From the NCBI GenBank assembly GCA_918026815.1, contig CAKJVC010000088.1:1240001-1304000 (forward strand): a stretch of 64,000 nt of DNA, in the 5' to 3' direction. Made by a program: the position numbers and the translations under genes. Shown here piece after piece: positions 1 through 10,866 of the stretch. The notes under the pieces were generated by a model, which saw nothing but the letters and a program-made list of their open reading frames with translations, ran no database searches and was not told where the DNA came from. Source of the DNA: Chalara sp. BL73 (taxonomy: Eukaryota; Ascomycota; Leotiomycetes; Helotiales). Within the stretch, counting starts at the first letter, position 1; every line of letters starts with the position of its first letter.

Positions 1-711
1 TGAAAACGTGCTGTACTTTATTTTCAGTCAAATTTCCGCATGTTTAATTACACCAGTGTGATTATAATATCCCACTTTCGGAGACCGTCGGACTCTTTAG
101 CATCCTCATAGAAATTCTTGTCCAATATGTCCGGCGCATCTATCACGGACTGCTAGCTGCCGTCGTCATTATGACGGCAGAAATAGATATAGAATTCTCC
201 AACGCGTTAAAATTCCCCTTGGCACTTTCTGTTTTTTTGCAAAATTAGTCCTTGGAAATTATACGAATTATTGATCTCATCTGATTGTTTAATGATAAAC
301 AAAAGGTAGACTTCGTGCTTGGCCTTTTGCTCCGGATGATCTATATCAAATGGAAAATACTACGGCGCTTCTGTTCTCTTGCCTATGGTCAGTTGAAATT
401 CAGGCTTTTTCTATGCATTGAATCTGTAATTAGCATACGCTATCTTCATTTCTCACATTGCAGATGCAAGGAAGCAAAAGTGGTCTGGCCAAAAGAGCTC
501 TGGACTCGCAAGCCCTGACATTCAGATTAGTAACTAAGCAGCAGATCCGACCATGTACGTCGACATGATTATGGTGGTGTGGTTTAATTGGTCCTTCGAT
601 AGATGCTTATGACTAGGGTGGTGCTCGATACTTTAAGGTTCGTTGTACTTGAGGAAATTGTGGTGTTTTATGCCTAGTTTTCTAAAGTAGTTGCTTCTTA
701 ATATCTTCCCT
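1..711. other. Gene-free left edge
   Basis: No reading frame here resembles a known family. A 77-codon frame at 285-518 has no recognisable motif or signal. The stretch is the 3' flank of the HET pseudogene on the minus strand. Confidence 0.5.
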
Positions 712-2106
712 TCAGAGACTGGCGACAAATTCATCACCTGTAAGGTCGTGTATGAGTCTGGCAAGACCAGGGAGAGGAACAAGCTTGTCGTCTTCTTTAG
801 TCAAGTAACATCTGGTGTAGTAACTGATCAAATCCTCCCAGAAAGTCAATGGATCTGACTCCTCCCGAATATCGTAACACTCCATAAAATCACGATTGCC
901 GCTAGGATTAAGATTCGCAGACAAGAAGATTTGTACACTCCCGGCGGAGTTGGTTTCGTCCAAAGTGTAGCGCTCGAGGTGCAAGAACTCTCTCTTGTAG
1001 CACCCACGCTCGGAGTGAGAGAGGTGATCCTTCCACACCAGGCACCCAATGCTGGGGTCCAATACATTGGTAGATGCCATTATTAAAACCTGCGTTGGAA
1101 GGTAGGCCTTACATGGTTGGATTAGTTTGACGTCTCTTTGTGTGAAGCATCCAAAGTTTCTATTCGATGCACCTGTAGCAGCAAAGTTCAGAGAGGACCC
1201 GGCATAGACATTGGCCATAGTAGCAGCTTCTCTAACTCAGTCGCCCGGATCGTCCTGAATAATGCACAGTGAGTCGATCCATATACAGCCAAACCAGAAA
1301 CGACGTGCGATATGAATAGAATCCTGAAAGTCTTAGGCAACATCTGCAGTGGAATAGTTTCCAGAAGCAACTGGTGATTGCTTCGTGACAGCGCCAATAC
1401 TGGAACTGATCCCCAGCAATGGCTTAGAGTACAATATTTGGTGTTTTGAGAAGCGAAAGGCGATTCTCTTAGTCACACGGCGATGTCATGCGTGGCACCG
1501 AGCTGTACAAGTCGAGTTGGTCGACTACGGACTGTGGTTGAAGTACAGATGTGGCCGGTATTACACGTCCCGTACCAATGCCTTGGTAAGTCCCAGTTCG
1601 ACTCACAGTTTATTGAAGGAAAAACTTCATGCGTAGACTTCTCTACCTGCAGGGTCAGGAAGCATCCGGAAATGTCACAAACCTTCTTGGTACCACCGAA
1701 GAGAAATACAATGGCTCAAGCCTTTGGAAGGTGGGTTCAGAGGATAGTGGAACGACATCCCGTATGGAGGTTTATCATTGCTTATGCTTCCACGAATCGA
1801 AAATCGAAGCTTCTTACAATTGTGGATTTTATCCATGTAAGAGCGAGGAATAGCCTCGGTCACGATTACGCATAAATGGCACTCTTCCTCTTGGGTGAAG
1901 TCCAAACTAACATCCTTCCCGAACTCCCAGTATTTAGCCCAGGGGTCCTTCGTAGGCATCACAAATTCTCTGAGAATATTTTGATACTGTTTACATAGCT
2001 TTGAGGTCCCGGTTGGAGCGATTTGGGGCTCCTCGCTAGGTTTCCAGTCGGATGCGCCATACCTGCTTTTAGCTTTGCGGTGTTGCGAAACTAAGCTCGA
2101 GAACAA
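712..2106 (-). pseudogene. HET-domain (heterokaryon incompatibility) pseudogene
   Basis: The conceptual minus-strand product has the classic HET layout in order. An N-terminal CHLC-type segment lies near 1790-2106. The signature YCTLSHCWG lies at 1410-1439, followed by LPKTF near 1340. The WIDSLCIIQDDPGD block lies at about 1240-1282, then MANVYAGSSLNFAATGAS from 1218 down, and a C-terminal part with FWEDLISYYTRCYLT. HET proteins trigger cell death when incompatible hyphae fuse. The copy is broken. A TGA at 1237-1239 sits where the family normally has Trp (TGG>TGA). A TGA at 1473-1475 fits CGA>TGA. A frameshift lies between LPKTF and the next block, near 1335-1345. Both stops are transitions of the kind made by repeat-induced point mutation (RIP). 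The family call is strong; the exact 5' end is uncertain. Confidence 0.8.
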
Positions 2107-4354
2107 TCTATACGATGATTGAGATATTAAAATAAGGGTTCTTCAGTATCGGAAACCGAAGTTGTTTCTAATCAATGAAACTGCGGCTGAATAAAATGGT
2201 CGTTAGTTTGAGCGGATAGTCTCTGTTCAAGAGCTCAAGTAACCAACTCGCGAGGGAAGCCAGATTGTTCATGCGACTGTACACGTTCTATATATAACAG
2301 ATGCAATCGTTGCCACAAGGTAGGGCTTGTGAATAGGACGGAAGTCACCACCCTGGGTGACGCCCCCAATTCTGCAGCTCAGTTATATGCAGGCCCCAGG
2401 CACGAGCCACTTTCCGTTTGGACGAAGGAAGCGCCGATGAAAGCGTCTCTCTCTCGAATGTAAATTATTGCCTAGAATGGCGTCGAACCTTGCAGAATTG
2501 CAGCATGACGCAAATTCACGACATGATTCTTGATAACCGATGTTTCTGACAGACCTGACAACCTCTCCGTCGGCGAGCCTAGTCAATTATCAGCTATCCT
2601 CTGTACTCCACAGCTCTCCCTAGACGAACTCGAAGTCGTAGCGTCTTGGGATTCTAACAGCAAGTCGAAATCTGACTATACTGTTCTGTCCAGCAACCCA
2701 TATCTCTCGACTACTGGACCAGAAAAGGAAACTCATCTGTCGACTTTGTCGCCGAATCGAACAAACTTATATCAGACGCACTCACCGATTACGACTTGCC
2801 AAACACTGATCTCCAAGCCGACATCTTAAGCATAATAACAACCTTCGAGCTCGGCTCCACAAAATGCCTCTTCGACGAAAGGCTACTCGGCCACGCTGCA
2901 TCAAACACGTACTCAACCGTCTTCGCAGGCCTCGGTCTGCTGTGCGTCTTTCTGATAGCCACTCTTTTGTTCGGGCCAACAGAGATCGAAGGACCCCGCA
3001 TGATGCCAAGTATTATGTTAATATTATGACTATGATATATGATAGCGAGCTTTTGGGTGTGATTTCTGAGACTGGGGAGATGCGGGATTTCAAGTGCTTC
3101 GATGGGAGAAGATTTGCTGTGGGTTTTTTAGGGGCGTGTCAGGGACGAGGTATATTAGGATCGATTTTGAAGAGAAGGTTATGAACATGGGAAAGAATCG
3201 CAATGGGCCAAGTGGGACGAGGGAATTTTAGAGTGAAATTTGTAGGCGAATGTTTCTGTCTTATCGTGTATACTTGCGGGGCTCTTTCCGTTCATTAATG
3301 TGTTACTTCTCTGTAAGGGAAGCTTAATGCACTAGTTCTACGCGCGCAACAGAAATTATCTGAAAGAATGATTGGCTTATAGGGCCCTCCATCCTTTCTC
3401 TAGAACTTCACTCTATTAACGACTTCTGCACCTAAGCAACCAAAATTCTTCTTCGAGTTATAAAATAAACTATATTTTATGGGGGTTTAGAAAATTTTAT
3501 CTAGAAGCATGTAATAACAAACCCATTCGGGGTTACAGCAAAGGTTATTGTGTTCTTAAATACTCACGTACCCGAATAAATCACGAGACTCTAGTGGCCT
3601 AGCGCATTCCATATACAGAAGTCGAGAGGAAAAACTCTCTCCCCTTTCCTTCCAGCTTACTATCCGCAATTGTATCGCAAGATAAGTATGTAGCATTGCC
3701 TCTACACAAGTTGTTCCTCGCAACACTGATTTTATCGCAGGCATCCGAGGGTGCTGAGTCCTTCGCCTAGCAACATCCCCCCCCTAATCGTGATTGGCTC
3801 CTGGTCCAAGTTTTTGGCTTTGGCGCTAGGCTATTCCTTTATCCATCCTGTGCCATATTGTCACGGCCAAAGCTCAACACACTCTTGCGCAGATATAAGA
3901 TCTGAGATTCTAAGGTCAGGATTACTAGAGGTTAGAAATATACCACTTTTTTATATTATTTAAAATAACTAGTCAGTTATTAGCTAGAACTTATTATTAA
4001 GCTAGATATTTAATATTGTTTCTTTACTAATCAACTATCTAATATCAACTAGTAAGTAGTTTGTTTACTCTTATTTAATATTATTACTTATATAACAACT
4101 TGGGGAGTAAAATACCCATAATACTTTGTTTAAAGTAACTTATATTATAAGCTAATAAGTAGGTGGATAGGCGCAGAGTTATGGAAGCTATTTGGCTGTT
4201 GCCTCGTAGTGTCCTTCCAAAGGGTCTTAGGATCTCAACCCTCTTTTCCTGTACAGATTCAGATTCAGCGTTTGGAGACTTGGTGTCAATTCTAGTTGTA
4301 AGCCTGCTATGCGGAGATTATTGAGCTGCCTGATGAAAGGTCGCTAAGTGTATT
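2107..4354. other. Gene-poor stretch with unresolved short frames
   Basis: Overlapping plus-strand frames at 2530-2829, 2796-3029 and 2864-3184 look like one degraded gene read in several frames. One of them has a hydrophobic run near 2926-2976, but no family could be recognised. The frames at 3556-3744 (minus) and 3751-3963 (plus) show nothing. The AT-rich block inside this stretch is listed separately. Confidence 0.35.
3931..4170. repeat. Very AT-rich block, possible RIP-degraded repeat
   Basis: About 240 bp are almost free of G and C, with many TAAT, TTAT and CTAGT words. The flanks have ordinary composition. In moulds such islands often derive from transposon copies mutated by RIP. No terminal repeat or target-site duplication could be identified, so the origin is inferred from composition only. 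Confidence 0.4.
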
Positions 4355-4759
4355 TTGGTCGATTATGAATCTGCTCTTAATGCCGGCGTTGCTCTGCACG
4401 GGTCGTTTAGCGCCATGCAAAAATACGTTTCAAATATAGAGGCTCAGAAGCTTCAAGCTTACCATTCTAAGGTGGCTTCGGCGCAACAATCCGGATCTAC
4501 CAGTCGCCGTATGAAGCGGCCGCAAGTGACAGATCCTGTTGATGGGCGGTCAGGGAATCCGTTTCGGTTTGTAGCTGTTGCTCGTGTACCATGGTTGAAC
4601 AGACCATCACACGAGGTGGAATGGGGCTTCCATTGCCTTGGGTGCGAAAAGTCTAGCCGCCCCCCCTTTCATTACAGACGACAATTCACGACGGCCTCAT
4701 TTGACGACCATATAAGACAATGTGGGATGATCCAAAATGGAACACATCGTTTAGACTAA
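4355..4759 (+). pseudogene. Zinc-finger-like remnant, unknown family
   Basis: A frame of about 134 codons has no in-frame ATG at its left end: it opens at a TTG just after an upstream in-frame TGA. Its C-terminal third has the pattern C-x2-C-x9-H-x10-H-x3-C (FHCLGCEK ... DDHIRQCG), which looks like a short zinc-binding module at the end of a longer protein. The upstream sequence (4150-4350) has stops in this frame, so this is probably a surviving 3' piece of a decayed gene or an unspliced last exon. It lies next to the AT-rich block, which fits decay. The function is unknown. Confidence 0.35.
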
Positions 4760-4890
4760 GTCTTGAAAGGGACTGAAAGAAATGATGTGCGAAATTTTCA
4801 TCATTTAAGTCACTGTATCTTGAAAATAACAGCCAAACAACACCTGTCAAAGACCACTATATCCGCTTTCTTCCACCAATATGACCCTGT

Positions 4891-5076
4891 CTAGCGACGC
4901 ATTTCATCCTTCCCCGGCTTTACCATATGCTTGGTACACATGTGGCTCGAGTCTGGGAGCCGGATCTGAGTAACCGGGCCGCATTTGACATTCGTGCCAT
5001 GTCTCTGTGGGCACTGGCGAAATTCTTCCTGTTTCTTGCAGCCACATGTGTAAGAGCTATAATCCTGCTCACACAT
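4891..5076 (-). CDS. Small cysteine-rich conserved-type protein
   Basis: A 61-residue single-exon protein starts at a true ATG (5074-5076). Seven cysteines occur in the order MC, CGC, QC, KC and MC, together with the phrase GTNVKCGP and a basic tail. I recall many short fungal hypothetical proteins with this plan (MC near the start, a CGC motif, an F-x-QC motif and a final C-x2-H), but no function is known to me. There is no signal peptide, so it should be cytosolic or nuclear, perhaps metal-binding. No neighbour gives context. Confidence 0.45.
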   Translation of the reverse strand: MCEQDYSSYTCGCKKQEEFRQCPQRHGTNVKCGPVTQIRLPDSSHMCTKHMVKPGKDEMRR

Positions 5077-5657
5077 CTTGCTCTGGGGCTTCTTTAGTCA
5101 ACATACGTTAGTACTACAAAATCTCGAATAAGCTCACAAGTATCGAAGTTATAAATCTCTATTCAGTTTATGGCTGGAAAGAGGAGATGCTAAGCTATGG
5201 TTAGGTTCAGCAGGATGCGAGTGGGATCTAATCATACACTTTTTGGGGAGACTTTGTTGGACAGGGGTGCAAATACTCAATGTGTTTGAAAGAGCTGGTT
5301 TGGGATACGTATGGGAAGTAGAAGCCTTATGAGATACATGAGCGACATTCGTGATTATATGAACTTCGTATCTCGCCACCATATTCCTAAAACATTCAGC
5401 CTTATCCAGCTTCTAGCTAGGAAGCGCGCGCTACGCCTGCTACACCCATACCTCTTCTAGTGTCCTCTGACATCGAGCGCTTCCCAGTGTGTTGTTATTT
5501 GGATAAATTTGGGTTGTGGTCGTAGTAGGTGGCGCATGGGCGGCTATCTGGAATGATGAATTAGCCCCACCTACGAAACTTGGCGTAAACCTCTACAGTA
5601 AACAACAAGTACTACCAAAAGGAAAAATCTCAATACCTAAGATTCTACGCATATATT
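5077..5657. other. Intergenic, upstream of kinase-fold gene
   Basis: There are only short frames without motifs. The region probably holds the promoters of the small Cys-rich gene (minus) and the kinase-fold gene (plus), which are divergent. No defined site was seen. Confidence 0.3.
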
Positions 5658-6458
5658 ATGGCTGATCATCCTCCCCATATTCAATTACTTCAAGCAAGCG
5701 TTGACGCAGAAAGTGAAAGCGAGTTCCGCGTTCTTGTCAACAACGAATCTATCAAATACATCACCATAGACGCCGGCGTTTATGACCCCGATGAGATGTG
5801 CTTCGGTCCTTCCCTGATCTCGTTACTACCTCGTCTCCCATCTGGTGATTGGAATAAGGGTTATATCTCGCGTAATGCCACGACCGGAGAGGCTCACTTT
5901 ACTATAGTCTCTAAAGCAATTCTCCCTGGAATCACGACCATTTGGCATCCGACTCATATCGACTATATGGAGCTTCAAATGGGGCAAAAGCTCCGCTCTA
6001 ATGTCTATGAGGTTACCTGTGATCGTTTCAGTTCAACGATTGTTGCGAAATTCGCACGATTTCCGTGGGAAGTGCCTCAGCTGGAAAAGGAAACGACAGC
6101 GTATGAATGGATAGCGAGTCATCAAATCGGGCCTGATTTCCTTGGTCACTTGACTGAGGAAGGAAGGGTCATTGGCTTCATCATGGCCCGCATTCCCGAT
6201 TGCCATCACGCAACGCCTGAGGACTTCCATCTGTGTTATTTGACGTTGTCCAAGCTGCACCAGTTGGGAATTAAGCACGGTGACATCAACAAGCATAACT
6301 TTCTAATTCAGGGCGGGAAAGCAACTCTTATCGACTTCGACAGTGCCTCGCGGACGGCCGGTGTTGGTGAGCTGGAAGCCGAGCTTTCTGATCTGCTGAA
6401 CCAGTTGAGAGATACTTCTGGGAGAGGGGGGCGGATCGTTGAAAGTGGTCAAGACTAA
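5658..6458 (+). CDS. Small solitary protein-kinase-like (PKL-fold) protein
   Basis: A 266-residue single-exon protein starts at ATG 5658. The C-terminal half carries kinase-fold marks: a VAKF segment near residue 131 as the possible ATP-lysine, a glutamate-rich helix after it, a catalytic-loop motif HGDINKHNF near residues 207-215, and a DFD metal-binding motif near 226-228 in place of DFG. The first ~100 residues match no family I know. Similar small fungal proteins are often labelled 'alpha-galactosidase A precursor' in databases, a name the sequence does not support. The fold resembles APH/ABC1-like kinases more than classical Ser/Thr kinases. It could be active, since HxD and D are present. 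The substrate is unknown. Confidence 0.65.
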   Translation: MADHPPHIQLLQASVDAESESEFRVLVNNESIKYITIDAGVYDPDEMCFGPSLISLLPRLPSGDWNKGYISRNATTGEAHFTIVSKAILPGITTIWHPTHIDYMELQMGQKLRSNVYEVTCDRFSSTIVAKFARFPWEVPQLEKETTAYEWIASHQIGPDFLGHLTEEGRVIGFIMARIPDCHHATPEDFHLCYLTLSKLHQLGIKHGDINKHNFLIQGGKATLIDFDSASRTAGVGELEAELSDLLNQLRDTSGRGGRIVESGQD

Positions 6459-8524
6459 AATTATTTCCTGATCAATATTCTTCTGGACCCGCTCCGCTTT
6501 CCTCATCGTGGGGAGGTGCCATAACCTGACCTGTTAACGAGTATGCTGCAAACCGTAATTCAAGAGCTTCAGATGCCTTGAAAGCCAAGTTAGGGACGTA
6601 TCCAAGATCGCCGGGCCAGCCCGTCGCACGAAGATGGCGATCAGAAACGTGAATTTATAATTGTTAGTTATAGAGCTATATCAATACTCCTGGGATTCAT
6701 ACCAGTATTTCTGCAATCTAAATTCGGTAGGAAAATTACAATGCATACCGAAGTAATACTGCATACTGCACTGATTGCGCAGGATGCTTGGAGTACGGCG
6801 GATCCGACTAGAGTGCTTAGTGCCCTTCGTAATAACTGTACAAATAAATCATGATACTTGGCTGAATGATGTTGAGTACTGTGTATGAAAGACGGCCAAC
6901 TTCTCTCTCCACCCTTGAATTTTTTATCAAATAGAAGCTCTCAGCTCATCTTGACGAACTGTATTCATTTCGAGGATTAGGGAGAGCGTTCCAGTGAGTT
7001 AAAAAATAGTATCACGTGTGGAGTTGGGTAAAATTGAGGCCTGATATACAAGGACAACAAATTTAGGTAATGGACAGCGTCAACTTGTGCCCTTGCTCTG
7101 GTCATGCGAAATTACCTGCAACGTTGTATGCTCCCATTAACAGTACGTGAATACAAAACAATTGCAAGACGCGGGATATACAAAGCTGCGGACAGAGCTA
7201 GGAATGGGCATAATATTACGAGAGCTGCGGACAGAGGCAAATTGCGATGTACCCAATCCTAGTGCGTTGCAACAAATCATGGTTGTTCAGTCCAAAGCGA
7301 TCTGCACATCTTTACTGAACTCTAGAAAGAGGCAGCGAACCTGCGGACACTTGAAGCAACTCGTTACAGCAAAAGACGATGATAACGCGTCTTCGATATG
7401 ATGAGGAGGAGGGAAGACGTGGATACTTGAACAATAAACCTTTTAAAGCCCCTGTTCTGAGCATCATACAGCTTTTTCACGACGCTGGCCGGTTAATCCT
7501 CCTCTCCTAACAATATAAACACATGACAATAAACAAAGACATACGAGTCATCGTGTCGAATTGGTGGGGACAATGTCAAGATAGGATGAAGACGCTGAAA
7601 CTGAAACAGCAGTACCCAGAATATCCATCTCTCCCCACAGTTTACTCTCCACCACCCCCCTGAGCTTCCTTCCTACTGATGGAGAATCTCGATTTCAAGG
7701 TTCGAAGGAGGCCATATCGCTATGCTTGCTCAATTAGTTGACCTCCAAGCTTTTTAATTTTTTATGCAAAAGATAGCATCAATGAACTGCGGCGTGTTGG
7801 CACAAATGATATAACTCGTAAATCTTCACGTTGGCGGCTGAGGGGCATGGCGCAGTATGGCACGGGCATGTGAGGCTCTTTGCATGAATCTCAGGGAGGC
7901 AAATAAGCAGATCTTAGTGATGGAGATCATGCTGGGCAGCCGGCAGTAATTGTCCTGATAGTTTTGGAGATGGCGCAAGTGTGTTTCCCCAATCTTGGTT
8001 AATTCCCCTGAGTACCGCAGATGCCAAATCAAGTGACCGACAGATGCTCGCATTAGTTGTAGGATCCTCATATCTTACTCAAAGGGCTCTTACTATAAAC
8101 AGGCTGTTCATCCTGCCAAGCTGTTTTTGTTTGATTGAAACTGGTAACGCAAGCCTTTATTAACCTGTCAAACGCCTCAATGTCAAACAACCGAAACCAA
8201 CACTCACTCAAATTGACCTGTGACATCGCTTCCACAGGGCCGCACAGGGGATCTTCAGGGGGCCCGTGCCGCTAAGAAAAAGCCTAGAAGTGCGGGTGGA
8301 GTTCACTCTCCGGCGTCGTATTGGCGCCCCCCTTGTGTGTGTCACTTGGCAGTCTGACTTGGCGCTTCTGGGGCCGTAATCTAACACCAAGAAGCCTAAC
8401 AAGCAATACTGCATAAGATCTTCACAGTCCTCGCGCCACGGAGAACTGAAGAGTTCGATTTGAAGTTCGTGTTGCTTTTATTTTTTTCTATTTTATTTTC
8501 CTGTTCAATCATTTTTTGGAAAAA
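6459..8524. other. 2 kb intergenic region
   Basis: Frames at 7147-7401 (plus), 7826-8071 (minus) and 8208-8414 (minus) lack recognisable motifs. A 14-bp direct repeat (agctgcggacagag) occurs twice near 7180-7240. The last few hundred bases are the promoter side of the subtilisin gene, with a pyrimidine-rich tract just before its start. Confidence 0.35.
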
Positions 8525-9895
8525 ATGCTATCTCTTAAGTTTGCTGTTTCTTTCCTTTCACTCACGCTCGTTAATGGTGCGCCGGGACGCAATGTTAAAG
8601 GTCTGGGACTACCAATATCAAATCCCAATGCTGCAGATATCATTCCAAATCAATACATAGTGGTCTACAACAACAACATTACGGACAACGATGTACAAGT
8701 TCACCAACAATCGGTCATGACGACCATGAGGAAAAGGGGGTTGAATACGACACGGTGTAGGATGATTGCCATGTCAGGGTGGAGGGCAATGTCTATGGAA
8801 TTCGATGATGATGGATTGGTGATTGATGTTGCGAATGCACCCGAGGTGGGTGAACCTGATCAGATGAATGAGGATGCCAGCTAAACGTTTCAGGTCAACT
8901 TTGTGGAGGCAGACACAAAAGTCTCGACAAATGCTTTATTATCCCAGACCAACGCAACCCCGGGACTAGCACGGATATCTCACAAGGATGCTGGTAATTC
9001 CTCTTATGTTTTCGACAGCAGTGCTGGAGCTGGCATCACAGCCTATGTTGTAGATACCGGTATTAGAGTTACTCATTCAGAGTTTGAAGGAAGGGCCACA
9101 TTTGGTGCAAATTTCGCGAATAATGTCGATACGGACGAGAACGGTCACGGATCGCATGTGGCGGGAACGATTGGTGGCAGGAACTTTGGGGTTGCGAAGT
9201 CCGTCGATTTGGTGGCAGTCAAAGTGCTTGATGCCAGCGGAGCGGGTACCAATTCCCAGAGTATTGATGGCCTTCAGTTCGGTATGTGCATTACGTTTCA
9301 GATGAATGGATTGTTACTAATCATGGCAGTTCTCGACGATGTTACCCGGAAAGGACTTGCTGGAAAGGCGGTCATCAATATGTCGCTTGGTGGACCAAGA
9401 TCTAATGCTATGAATAATGCCGTTGCAGCTCTCACCAGAGCGGGCATAATGGTTGTCGTGGCCGCAGGAAACGAAAATGTAAGTTGCTTCGCCTCTACTC
9501 ATGATTCACAAAATTAATAAGCCCAGCAAAATGCCGCCAACGATTCCCCTGCCTCGGCTGCTACGGCGATCACTGTCGGCGCCATTGATGCTACTACCGA
9601 TGCAAAAGCTTCCTTCTCCAACTTTGGCCAACAGGTAGACATATTTGCCCCAGGAGTTGACGTCGAGAGTGTGGGAATTACTAGCGATACCGCGACTGAG
9701 GTTTTGAGCGGCACATCCATGGCATGCCCTCACGTTGCTGGTCTCGTTTCCTACCTCGCTTCTTTAGAAGGCATAACTGATGCAGCTACGATGACTACGC
9801 GTATTCAGGAGCTCGCAGGTACTACTGGTGCCAGGGTACTTAATAATGTCCGCGGCACAACCAACCTGATTGCTTATAATGGCAATGGTTTCTAG
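8525..9895 (+). CDS. Secreted subtilisin-like serine protease (S8, proteinase K type)
   Basis: The spliced 408-residue protein has exons 8525-8845, 8894-9281, 9330-9478 and 9527-9895. The ATG at 8525 opens a signal peptide ([18 protein letters not shown]). An I9 inhibitor-type propeptide with QYIVVY follows. The protease domain starts near residue 115. The catalytic triad is visible: Asp161 in VVDTGI, His192 in NGHGSHVAG and Ser350 in [12 protein letters not shown]. The oxyanion Asn is about 284 in AAGNEN. It should degrade protein outside the cell, as in nutrition, insect or plant interaction, or mycoparasitism. All three introns are exactly 48 bp, with good branch sites (for example gctaaac at 8880). 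The length and layout match proteinase K relatives (about 380-410 residues). Nothing is missing. Confidence 0.93.
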
Positions 9896-10866
9896 AGAAA
9901 TGTATGAATTTACTTCGAGTATATCGTTTTTAGACTAAGAATATATACCCCATTATTATTCTTTTACCTGAGCTGCTTCACCTTGAATTTTGGTTCCCGG
10001 TAATTTTGAAATGGAGAGGCGAACATCTACGACGAGCCTTGAGATGCCGGTTAAGTAACTGCATGCGAATTAAAGATGGGTGAAACGGATATAGAAGCCG
10101 GGACGCTTGGCACATGCTATACGATGATCCAAGCAAAGCCCTTTCCTTCGAAGCGTCCGGCGCTACGGCGTCAAAGTCGGCAGTCTCGTATCCCGACACC
10201 TTGGGCACTCGCGACGTGCTCCCAAAGCGGGAACCTACAAAATATCCCTTCCCCCATGTTACCCAAGCTCGAGGGCCAAGTACGGATCAGTCCTATGCCG
10301 CCACCCCCGTTACACCTAGGGCCGCGGCGTGGCCATTGTGTTTCCATCTGTTGGAAAGAAGGGACTTGGGTTCGCTAATGCTGTCCCGTGAGATGTGTGA
10401 CCAGGGAGGGCTGCTTCGATCTATCCGAGCTTGGGTTTGTTCTTCTTCTCTTTGTAGAGCTTGAGGTCTATGGGCCAAGCCGAGCCTGGACGTTTTGGAT
10501 CTTTGCCTGATATGGATATGGTTACACATATGCTGCATAGCGGGGTTGTCACGAGGGGAGGCCACGCTCACGTAAGCTTTATGATGTGAGGGTGTGGATG
10601 AGATGGGGGGGTTTTTTTCGTGGAGATGGTGATGATAATCGATATCAAGTGAATCTCGGAGAAAGGAGTAGGTCTAGGCGATATATCGAATCTCGAGGTG
10701 GTTGGGCTCATGATCTAGGCCGAGTTTTTCACAGTTCACAGAGCGCATATATTATTTGGGTCAGTACAAGAGAACAACCTAATATACTTGATTGAGTAGA
10801 TATATTAACGGAATTAGAAAAATCCATACTCAGAGAGCGGGAGAACCATTATATTAAAGTAGCAAT
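9896..10866. other. Intergenic between S8 protease and acyl-CoA dehydrogenase
   Basis: Overlapping frames at 10076-10571 on both strands are GC-richer but show no domain. They may be chance. The promoter of the dehydrogenase gene should lie in the last 300 bp. Confidence 0.3.

Noticed and set aside
2530..3184. Overlapping plus frames with a hydrophobic segment
   Set aside because: They cannot be joined into one gene with good splice sites and match no family. They are left as unresolved rather than called.
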